Shown piece by piece: positions 1 through 8,300 of a stretch of 11,220 bases of DNA (its first letter is position 1; each line of letters starts with the position of its first letter). The DNA comes from Discostella pseudostelligera (Eukaryota > Bacillariophyta > Thalassiosirophyceae > Thalassiosirales > Thalassiosiraceae): positions 1 to 11,220 of the forward strand of contig JALLBK010001064.1 of the NCBI GenBank assembly GCA_036940085.1, given 5' to 3'. Under the pieces are notes generated by a model. The model searched no databases and was not told the origin of the DNA. It worked only from the letters and a program-made list of their open reading frames with translations. The position numbers and the translations under genes were made by a program.

Positions 1-55
1 GTCGATGTCGATGTCGATGTCGATGTCGATGTCGATGTCGATGTCGATGTCGATG
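1..55. repeat. (GTCGAT)9 hexanucleotide microsatellite
   Basis: Nine perfect head-to-tail copies of GTCGAT open the window, plus one extra base, so the true length is unknown because the array may start before base 1. In the first frame it reads as alternating Val-Asp ending in Gly and a TAG stop at 58-60, so it could be the tail of an upstream exon. Nothing else supports that, and a non-coding simple repeat is the plainer reading. Confidence 0.95.
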
Positions 56-230
56 GCTAGTCCATCGCATCAGTCTGTCCGTCAATTGCCTCTCACTTTT
101 TGTCTCATTTGTTACAGTCTTTCCATCAACAATGCCTCTGAATAAGTAGTAGTGTCCGGACCGAATCCAAAGTGTCCACACACACCGCACCACGCACGAG
201 CAGCCGGTCCGCCAGCAACTGCCAGCAACC

Positions 231-299
231 ATGGCAGCCACCTGCACCGCAGCCACCAACAGTAGTAGGCTCACCGTCCGGATAGAGTCGCCATCATGA
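231..299 (+). promoter_or_regulatory. upstream ORF of 22 codons overlapping the AKR start (ATGA)
   Basis: An ATG at 231 in a strong eukaryotic context (A at -3, G at +4) opens a 22-residue reading frame. Its TGA stop (297-299) overlaps the ATG (296-298) of the aldo-keto reductase in the arrangement ATGA. It lies in another frame from the main gene and ends exactly at its start, which fits translational coupling or attenuation by termination-reinitiation. A five-codon ORF (132-149) lies further upstream. Whether either is in the mRNA depends on the transcription start, which is not visible. The ORF itself is seen; the regulatory role is inferred. Confidence 0.4.
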
Positions 300-2087
300 T
301 CAATTACAACCTCGCAACAACCGTGACGACGACGACGCTGCTGAACATGCCCCGAATTGGCTTGGGCACTCTTGGCTTGTTGCCGTCCGAAGCATCGCCT
401 GTCATTGTGAGTGAGGCTGGACACGGGATGTGCATATCTTTTGTCTTCTCATCATCATCATGTCTACTTACCCCTGATGCCGATGATTGCTCAATTACTT
501 GCTCGTTCGTCGGAATATTTTCATCAATTATCCTGGAACTAAATATGAAATGATGAATATTTGTGCTGCACTATCATTATTTGATCCACGTGAAATTAAC
601 ATCCACAATTACGACGCAACACCATTCAATCGGCCAACAATCAACAATGTATACTCTCCATTGTAAACTAACAGAATCAAGCATTATCCATGGGATATCG
701 ATTGTTCGACTGTGCACCGGTATACTTCAACGAGATGGAAATCGGAGATGCCTTTCATGAGGCTACCAGTGGTGTGCCTCGCTCTGATGTGTTTGTAACG
801 TCGAAATTGGCTGGTCCGTTTCATAGACCGGAGCATGTCGAGGTGAGTGGAGTGCAATCGCTGTCTAGCAGCGAGGGCGTTGTCTCGATGTTTGGTAATG
901 AGTGGGGATGCATAGATACATGCAATTTGCGCTTGTTCATTTATGAGTTGCCGTGCTAACGATCATGTTCGCACACACCTTTCTGTATCTATCTCAAACA
1001 TATTGCCAAAAAATAATTCAGCCTGCGTTGAGAAAGACCTTGCACGATCTACGAATTGGTTATCTTGATCTATTCCTCATTCATTGGCCAGTGGTAAAGT
1101 TGCCGCATATTTATGTTTCGTTGCTTGTTTGCAGATTCCCGATGAATTTGTAGCTCGAGGCTTTAGCGACATTTCTGTTTGCTCTTACACCAAATGACTA
1201 CTCTTTTTCTCTCGCATTAGGCATTCCAATACGTCGACTTCGATCCTACCGTGCGAGGATGGCCGAATGATGGTCAGTGATTCCTCGCTCAACAATGAAA
1301 TTGTATTCAATATACTCCAATCTTTCTCACACTCTCTCTGTACCATAGATATTGACGATTCCGACAATGGGAAGCGGATTGACCCAACAGTCTCTATTCG
1401 AGACACGTGGACTGGTGAGATAACAATGTCATGCTTGTTGCCAAATCCACATTCTATTTGGATACCTAATATTGCACTCGAACAATCCTCAACTACAAAA
1501 CCACAACTGTAGCCATGGAGAAGTTGGTAGATAATGGACTTGTCAGGCATATCGGCGTGGCCAATTTTCCAGTAATACTCCTCCATGACATGTTAAGTTA
1601 CGCCCGTATTCCCCCGGCAGTCAATCAAGTAGAAATCCATCCCTACAATCAACAAACACATTTACTGGACTATTGTCGCACACACAACGTTGCCGTACAA
1701 GCCTACTCACCATTGGGGTCACCGGGATACAAGGAAAGTGCGGAGCCGGAGGTGTTGGCTGATCCAGTATTGAATCAAATTGCAAATAAGCATGGAATTT
1801 CAGTGGCGCAATTGTGTATTTTGTGGTCGTTGCAACGGGGCTGTCATGTGATTGCCAAGAGTTCAAACAAGCAGCATATGGAAGAGAATTTGTTGGTGCA
1901 TCACCGGTATGAATTTGCTACTACCACTACCTGTGAGGATGATATCACCAATGCTCCCACTGTCGGAACAACAACATCAATATTATCAGTGGAGGAGATG
2001 GAGCGCATAGCCTCCTTGGATCGCGGATATCGGTTCTTCCGGCCCGAGGATTGGTGGAAGGAGAATCCTGTTCCTGTCTTCCATTGA
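296..2087 (+). CDS. aldo-keto reductase, aldose-6-phosphate reductase-like, six exons
   Basis: NAD(P)H-dependent oxidoreductase of the AKR (beta/alpha)8-barrel superfamily, probably cytosolic since no targeting peptide is visible. Exons: 296-406, 675-842, 1022-1093, 1221-1272, 1349-1414, 1513-2087. All introns are GT-AG and join into a 347-residue protein, normal for the family. The catalytic tetrad is complete: D49 and Y54 in GYRLFDCAPVYFNE, K81 in VFVTSK, H114 in LFLIHWP. Also visible are the N-terminal MPRIGLGT strand, VNQVEIHPY near residue 195, and the cofactor motif VIAKSS (K272). The stretch from DPTVSIRDTW to AMEKLVDNGLVRHIG resembles mannose/sorbitol-6-phosphate reductases, suggesting sugar-phosphate reduction; substrate is inferred. 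Oddities: the usual Arg of the cofactor motif (KSxxxxR) is His, and a Thr-rich insert of about 25 residues lies near 290-315. ATG 296 is the first in-frame Met after a stop at 263. AKR identity is near certain; the subfamily is moderate. Confidence 0.9.
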
Positions 2088-2176
2088 AGAGAGGGAATGT
2101 ATGAGAGGATGATTGTGTTTCATTAGTGGTAATGCATAGTAGTAGTTTAGAACCGACGGCTACGATGATCTCTTAT

Positions 2177-2194
2177 CTCTTGATAGATCAAGAG
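2177..2194. repeat. short inverted repeat downstream of AKR
   Basis: CTCTTGAT and ATCAAGAG form a perfect 8-base inverted repeat separated by AG, about 90 bases after the AKR stop codon. In RNA it could form a small 3'-UTR hairpin with the innermost pairs open. It is also short enough to be chance. Confidence 0.5.
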
Positions 2195-2320
2195 CCGACC
2201 TCGAACATTCATCTAGGACTAGGAGTAGATACTATCTATCTACTTATCTCTCTCTCTCCGCCGGCACGCAGACACAGGTGATTCTCGGTGGCAGCGCGAC
2301 ATAAAAAATGGAGAATCTCC

Positions 2321-2330
2321 TTCCCGCCAT
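2321..2330. promoter_or_regulatory. E2F-like sequence TTCCCGCCAT
   Basis: TTCCCGCC matches the core of E2F/DP binding sites. It lies about 320 bases upstream of the HNH ATG and 37 bases before a second E2F-like element. The match is seen directly; binding and cell-cycle control are inference. Confidence 0.3.
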
Positions 2331-2366
2331 TTGAATTCAAGTGTATTGAATTCCTTCGTAGAATCA

Positions 2367-2381
2367 TTGGCGCGCCAAAAA
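2367..2381. promoter_or_regulatory. palindromic E2F-like element TTGGCGCGCCAA
   Basis: A perfect 12-base palindrome, TTGGCGCGCCAA, followed by AAA. On the minus strand it reads TTTTTGGCGCGCCAA, which contains TTTGGCGC, an exact fit to the TTTSGCGC form of the E2F consensus. It is about 265 bases upstream of the HNH gene's first ATG. Pairing with the nearby TTCCCGCC makes a promoter role plausible but unproven. Confidence 0.35.
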
Positions 2382-2595
2382 TCCTTCGCTTCAAAGAATT
2401 TTGAAAAAGGACCACCTGGCTGTTCCTTTTTCTTCAAGTCTCCGTCTCCGACATGAAATGACATGCATGTGAATGTTTGGAATTGGAAGTGTTGGCATTG
2501 TTCTTCTTCCATGATACTTATGAATTGCCACAACGACGTCGACGACGAATAGCGGCAACATTGTTCGTCATCCTGCTCTCATTTCCTTCCTCTCT

Positions 2596-2620
2596 ATTAT
2601 TATTATTATTATTATTATTA
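2596..2620. repeat. (ATT)8 trinucleotide microsatellite
   Basis: Eight perfect ATT units plus one A, after a T/C-rich stretch, ending about 22 bases before the ATG at 2643. It probably lies in the promoter or 5' leader of the HNH gene and is likely to vary in length between individuals. A length change would not alter the protein. Confidence 0.95.
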
Positions 2621-2642
2621 CTACTATTACAATTTCTGGACA

Positions 2643-4477
2643 ATGATTGCCAAGATCGATGAATTCGTATCACCTACGCCGATGTCGTCATCGTCATCGG
2701 AATTCTCATCGTCGGCATCGGCGTCGTCATTTGTGAATCTTCGTAGTGGCGGGTGCAACGACATTTTGAATCCTACTGCACCTACCTCTACCACCACTAC
2801 TGATGCCGGTGCTGCCATAGTACTAGCAGAAATTGGGCAACAACTACACCAACACCAACGAGGGCGATTGCAACAATGTCAGATGTTCGATGGTAACAAT
2901 GTCGTGGTCGGTAGCGGCAATGGTGGCAACATTGGCACTAGAATTACTGCTACAACTCGTCGTCCATTATTTCATCGAAGACATAAGAGTGTGAATTTCA
3001 CCATGACAAGCGTGCTTCTTCTTCCAATAACATCACTCTTGGTGTCCTACACAACGGCTCTCGTGCACCACAGTGGCCTCACACCCACACACATCTTGGC
3101 AAGACGGGTGGCGAATGTTGGCAAGAAGATTAGCATTCTTTCGACCACATCTTCTTCACTATTCTACAAACTTGATACAAATGATTCCTACAGCGATCCT
3201 GCAAAGACTGCTAGTGTAGCCTCGGCCAATGCAAACACCAGAAATGGAGGAGAGGAGGAGGGTAACATCAGCAACAGCAGCAGCAGTGTCGTCAATACCA
3301 ACCACAGTCCGCTACAATTCGCCAGAGCCAAACGTGCACGCAAACTCCATCGCCATCCATCCAAAAAGGCAAAGAAGAAGAGCGGAAAAGAATCTACCGA
3401 TGATATTATTGTTGAACTTCTACCATCCACTTTTGCCGACGACTATTTTGATGATGACGAGCAGACACCCTTCATTTTGTCTGAACCTGGGGAGGGTGAG
3501 ACTTGGGTACCGCCACTCCCATCGTCATCGTCATCCTCTTCTACTGCGAGGACGTCTGCCACCACAACCTCCGAGAGTTGCAGCAAACTCGATCGTCATC
3601 CGGCCCTGGTGCTCAATGCCGACTACCAGCCACTACGGATGCTACCCCTTAGCATCTGGTCATGGCAGGACACCATCAAGGCGGTGTTGTCGGGCAAGGC
3701 GGTTGTGGTAGATATACATCCCAACATCTTTGTTAGGGCGGTGAGCTTGGATATGCCAGTGCCAAGTGTCATTGCCTTGCGAGAGTATGCTCCTACTGGC
3801 AAGGCGGTAAGGAAAAAGTTGTTACATATTTTGCCAAATAATGTACTATGTGATTAGCCGACGGGCGATTACTACCTCCATTCACTTGCCAATCAATTGT
3901 TTCTTTTGTTTCACTCAACACTCAAGAAACCGGCATTCACCCGACGCAATGTCTTCTTACGCGATGGATATCGTTGTCAGTACTGCAGCAACTTGTTCCG
4001 AATGTCGGAATTGTCATTGGATCATGTGGAGCCACGGTGTATGGGTGGCAAACTCACTTGGTATGTGAATTTGATACTTCGTCTTTGACTCGAAAGTGAT
4101 ACACGTGTTTTGGATCTCTCACACGATCTACTCTATGTTCCAACTCAAATCAATGGCAAATACCCCACCATCAACCCAGGGAGAATACCGTCACCTGCTG
4201 CATGAAATGCAATGGACGGAAAGGATGTCTTCGGCCTAGCGAATTGTATCGCGTAGGCATGGAATTAAAGTGTCGTCCCAAATGTCCAACGTTATATGAA
4301 TTGGCGGCATCGGCTTCGAATTTTGTACCGAGGAGGGTGCATCCGACGTGGGCTCCATTTTTGGGTATGTCTTTGGTCGGTGCTGATGTTAATAATGGTG
4401 GCGGTGGTAGTGGTGGTGGTAGTGCATCTTCTTCGGTGATGTCGGCGTCATCGTCATCATCGAAAATGGTCGATTAA
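2643..4477 (+). CDS. HNH endonuclease family protein with long N-terminal extension
   Basis: Exons 2643-3806, 3927-4060 and 4180-4477 join in phase through GTAAGG...AAG and GTATGT...CAG introns into 531 residues. The conserved region starts near residue 319 (HPALVLNADYQPL), continues through GKAVVVD and PSVIALREYAP, then the HNH core: RRNVFLRDGY, C405-QY-C408, LSLDH421, GGxxTWEN435, C440-MK-C443-N444. Metal-binding H421, N435 and N444 and both Cys pairs are present, so the fold looks intact. The arrangement matches the HNH family of cyanobacteria and plant plastids, whose role is poorly known. DNA cleavage is inferred from the fold. Residues 1-120 are Ser/Thr/Asn-rich low complexity. A hydrophobic stretch at 121-142 begins with a Met (ATG 3003) in a good context and could be a signal peptide, so the real start may be there. 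The C-terminus is a Gly/Ser tail. Family is confident; start and location are uncertain. Confidence 0.85.
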
Positions 4478-4710
4478 GGATGAGAAGTCGGGAGGAGTAG
4501 ACGGTGGCTGATGCTAGCGGCAGTAATGTGTATCATGGAAGGCTGATGAAGAAGATATCTGGATGCCGCATATGATGAATGATCGTCAACATCTACAATA
4601 TTTGATTCTGGATTCGACAATAGAAGCGGAAAGCAGACAAACGTTGAGAGGGATAAAAGAGAATTGTTCGCTTAGGTATCGATTATTGAATTGGGATTTG
4701 TACAAAGAAA

Positions 4711-4716
4711 AATAAA
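4711..4716 (+). terminator. possible poly(A) signal AATAAA
   Basis: A canonical AATAAA hexamer in an A-rich setting, 234 bases after the HNH stop codon. It could direct 3'-end formation of that transcript. Algal poly(A) signals are often degenerate, so this is only a candidate. Confidence 0.35.
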
Positions 4717-4991
4717 TCATGTTGCGTTGTCAAAAGAACTACCTTCCTAAAGAGTCTAAATTTGTGCATTTTTCACAATTGGTAATCGGTATGGTAACTT
4801 TAACTGACAACGTACTTAGGTCGGCAGTGTTGCAATGATCCATTCCGACCTCCGCAGCAAAACAGCTACGATGTCGACCTAACGCAGAAGTGTCTCTCTC
4901 TCTCACTCCACACGAGTATCATCTGCATCGTACTACCATATCAACTGCTGCCGGCTATCACACTCGATATGAGCCCATCCGCTCATCGCTC

Positions 4992-5153
4992 ATGGGAGTC
5001 GGTAACAGCCAAAGCAAGGCGGGGTCAGACGGACAGGCGACGCCAGACAGACGAAGGATATTTGGCGGGAAATCCCCCGCCACCCTGAAAGCACGGACAG
5101 TGGATGACGGCAAAGTGAGCTTACGTAGAGTCTACGAATTCCTACAAATTTGA
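4992..5153 (+). other. small ORF starting MGVGNSQSK, status unclear
   Basis: ATG at 4992 opens 53 codons to a TGA at 5151-5153; the frame stays open for about 100 bases upstream without an ATG. The start MGVGNS fits the N-myristoylation pattern (Gly2, Ser6) and the rest is basic and polar (TPDRRRIFGG, SPATLKA). I recognise no domain. It could be a separate small gene, an upstream ORF of the next gene, or a first exon: a weak GTCAGA donor at 5024 would join in phase to the AG at 5310-5311 and lead into the MFSVPPW exon. An E2F-like sequence lies inside it, which argues for promoter DNA instead. Confidence 0.2.
5061..5072. promoter_or_regulatory. E2F-like site TTTGGCGGGAAA
   Basis: TTTGGCGGGAAA fits the symmetrical E2F consensus TTTSSCGSSAAA at every position. 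It lies 244 bases upstream of the ATG at 5316, a similar distance to that of the E2F-like element ahead of the HNH gene. It overlaps a small open frame of unclear status. Function is inferred from sequence only. Confidence 0.4.
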
Positions 5154-5315
5154 AGTTGATATCCACTGTCCATCCTCACCGCACCTTCCACCTCCACCAC
5201 TACGCCATAAGTACTTCAACATCAGCATCACCTTGCCACAATCACCATGATGCTCAATGCATCGAGACTCGTCCCACTAACTCCCTTTGCTATTCGTCAT
5301 ATATGAAATAGAACC

Positions 5316-8300
5316 ATGTTCTCCGTCCCACCATGGATCAAATTCACACCAGAGCAGGAGAAGAATTATTTGAAGCTGCGGGCTTCCATGGAACATTACC
5401 AGTGTAAATGGTCAGACGAGGACATTGGTGTTGTCTGTAATGATGATGTGCATCCTAGTCTTCACACCGTTGGGGTGGGTGATCCATGTAGAATATTGTC
5501 GCTGCTACGAACTCGAGAGCTTGTGGGGTCGTCGTCATCATTATCCTGTCGACGAGGAGTTCCCTGCGGCGTAAGCGGCGTAAGGGGTAAGGTTGCTACA
5601 CCGGATAGATTGGCAAAAGTTGGTGCCTGGTGAGTTGCTCCTTATTTAGATCTTTCTGGTTTTGGGTCCTTTCTTTTGCATTAGTATCATGCCGAGGGGA
5701 TACTTGGTGCTTGATTTCGAGGCGAGAGACAGAAGTATCTCTGTGTCTCTGGCTGAGATAATGAGCATTTCATCGCAATCTATGTGATCAACTCCCCGTT
5801 TTGCAGTGATGATCATTTCAACTAAATCTTCTTTCTCTCCTCCTCCTATCTCTTGCACCTCCGGTTCTACAAAACGTCATCGTCGACAAATATTGGAAAA
5901 ACAAAAAGGAATCGTCGCAGACTACAAAATATGATTTTGGCAGTAGGACCTGGCACACCTGCATCGTTTCTTATACAAGGTGATGAATTTGGAGTTGGTG
6001 ATGAGGAAGAGGAGGAGGACGAAGATGAAGTTATGTACATTGGAGATTCTGCAAACGAGGAGGAGGAGCAGGACGAAGATGATGATGAAGTTGATGTTGA
6101 AGTAGATATAGAAGAGGAGGAAGATGATGGTGAAGGAGGAGAGGCCCTAGATTCTACTGACGGACACGATGATGCTGTGGAGGCTTCTTCGCGTGCTGCT
6201 CCAGATCTGCGTCGTGATGTGCAGCAACACCATCATGAAATGACGCATCGACGGAGGGAAGAGAGGGAGGCTCAAGAAGAAGCCCATGTGCAGACGCGCA
6301 ATACCAACCACAGATGGGGCAGTTGGTACAATCCAAACAACCTGATGATGTCATCAATGATCCATGCCGGATGCATCAACACTGCATCTTGGCTTGATAG
6401 TGGGTGGAGGATATCCACCATACCAGACGATGACGAGTCTCATCTTCCAGCGTATTGTGATTACGACGTGGATGAGGAACTCATTTGTAGAAGTGACGCT
6501 GTCATTTCATCATTGGGTACGCACTCTCTTGATCATACCGTCGACTCTATCGGCCCCACCGAATATCCAACACAGCTTGTTACATCGGGAGATGATAGAC
6601 TTGTAAGGTTTTGGGATGTGTCTAACTCAATGGGAGGGATTTCCCCGTGGCCGGGTGGAGCTGACACGCGCACACCATACTCGTCGTTTCTATCCTCTGG
6701 AAAGATTGTGGATGCTTGGAGGATCAGATGCTGGAAGCGTTGTATTGGTGAGGGCATTGGTTACGATTCTCTGCCTCCTCCTCAAATTCTTCCGGGCACA
6801 GTCCATCCGCTCGCGACCTTAAATTCCGGTCATCGTGGCAATGTTTTCCACGTGACTACAATTCCACACTCCCCGGGGAAGGTAGCCACTTGTGGGGCCG
6901 ATGGATTCCTACGATTGCACGATGTGGAGACTGAGCTACAACAGCAGCGGCATAAACCGTCTCCTACACGTTATTCTACATCGACTGTGCAGTCTAGCTC
7001 TTCGGTAATCATCAGCCCAGAATACCATTCCGAGAATAATACCGGGCAACGACGACAACAAGTTCACGTTTATCCAGAAGGTGTTACCTTGGTTCATAGT
7101 TCCTCTGCTTCAAGAATGTGCTTCTCCCATCATTTTCTCAGTCCCAATGTTGGATTAGTGTGTAGCGAAGGCGGGTTACTCCACTTTGACGCACGTGTGC
7201 CTCCGAGCAGTCAAAAGAGGGGAAGCCTCGTCCCAGAGTTGAGTGATTGTTGTAGGGCATGTGTACCCTGGCGTTTGGGTGTGGGAGATGATAACAATTA
7301 TGGAAGCAATAGTGGTGAGCTTGAATCAGCCTACGTCTTCGCCGGTGGCAACCACACCGAAGTTGGTTTGTATGATTTGCGTATGACGGGATCATCCTCG
7401 TCGTTGTTGTCGTCGTCGGATGTCGCAAATTACAATAATGTCGTACAAAAGTATCGACCAGCAGCCTTGCATGGGAAAAATGGTGTGGCGGTCAGCGGTA
7501 TCGACCTATCCAAGGACAAACGCGAAATATTGGTATCGTACGAGAGTGATCACATTTACGCGTTTCCTGTTTTTGGTGGCAAGAGAGAACCAACACTTCA
7601 GGATGTTGAGCAAGCAACGATGTCAAAGAACGAGACAGTGTCCGACTATTCTAGTTACGGAGGACATCTCAATCGACACACATTCCTCAAAATGGCGAGA
7701 TATGCTGGACCGAATGATGAATGTGAGGTTGCATTGTTGACTGGTGACCACTTTACGAACTCGTCCGCATGATTTCATCTCACTGTTTGTGTCGTCTTCT
7801 CATTGTTATTACTTATTCGTTTGGATCATTGTGCAGATATATGCACCGGTTCTGATTCTGGGCATGCATGGATATACGAAAAGGCCACCGGCTCGGTCGT
7901 TAGCTTGCTCAAAGCGGACACATCTACGTGCAATGGTGTCCTTCCTCATCCGACATTGCCCTATTTTATAACATACGGTATTGATTCGACTGCAAAACTT
8001 TGGAGAGCAACCACTCCGGTAGACAAGGATGTAGACGACTCCGACCTTGGCCGTTTCAATCACTCTCAAAGGGTTGATTACGTGAAGAGCCTTGTCGCTG
8101 ATCGGTGGAATAAGCACAAGAAAAGAAAAATAAAGGTTCGACTAGCTGGATTTTTCCCTGATGAGCATGCGAGTGAGGACAATGATGGTGGCTCAGGGCT
8201 CTTCGGCGGGATGTTTATGCACTCGCGAACACGGGACACGAATCCTTTCATCGGCAATGATTTGATGAATTTGAGTGAATTGCTGACTAAGAATTACTTT

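Larger units (their letters stand above)
2088..2642. other. intergenic region between AKR and HNH genes
   Basis: This 555-base gap contains no supported gene. It should hold the 3' end of the AKR transcript and the promoter and leader of the HNH gene. It contains a short inverted repeat, a CT-rich stretch (2235-2260), a GGAGA-A-TCTCC inverted repeat (2310-2320), two E2F-like sequences and an (ATT)8 run. No clear AATAAA signal or TATA box was seen. Reading frames here on either strand lack recognisable motifs. Confidence 0.6.
4478..5315. other. intergenic/leader region between HNH and WD40-TPR genes
   Basis: About 840 bases with no confirmed gene. The first part is A/G-rich and likely the HNH 3' UTR, with AATAAA at 4711-4716. 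The middle holds an inverted repeat, AGGTCGG (4818-4824) with CCGACCT (4845-4851). The later part has an E2F-like site, a C-rich leader-like stretch (5160-5270) and several ATGs, including a minimal one at 4871 followed at once by a stop. An open frame at 4992-5153 is listed separately. Confidence 0.55.

Noticed and set aside
682..842. Alternative AKR intron 1 using the AG at 680-681 with a donor at 411
   Set aside because: It reads in frame but gives VIVTLSMGYR. The donor at 407 (GTGAGT) with the AG at 673-674 gives VINQALSMGYR, closer to the family's helix, and has the better donor.
1907..1989. Possible sixth AKR intron (GTATGA donor at 1907, TATCAG acceptor at 1989)
   Set aside because: Its 83 bases are not a multiple of three, so removing it would put the conserved LDRGYRFF...PEDWW C-terminus out of frame. 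Kept as coding insert.
3229..3711. 160-codon ORF in another frame over the HNH first exon
   Set aside because: It is a shadow of the exon's repetitive Ser/Asp codons (His/Arg/Pro-rich product), while the main frame carries the conserved HNH-family N-terminal motifs.
5646..5858. 70-codon minus-strand ORF inside the tentative first intron of the WD40-TPR gene
   Set aside because: No recognisable domain. The region's T/C-rich + strand is better explained as intron or leader sequence with a polypyrimidine tract.
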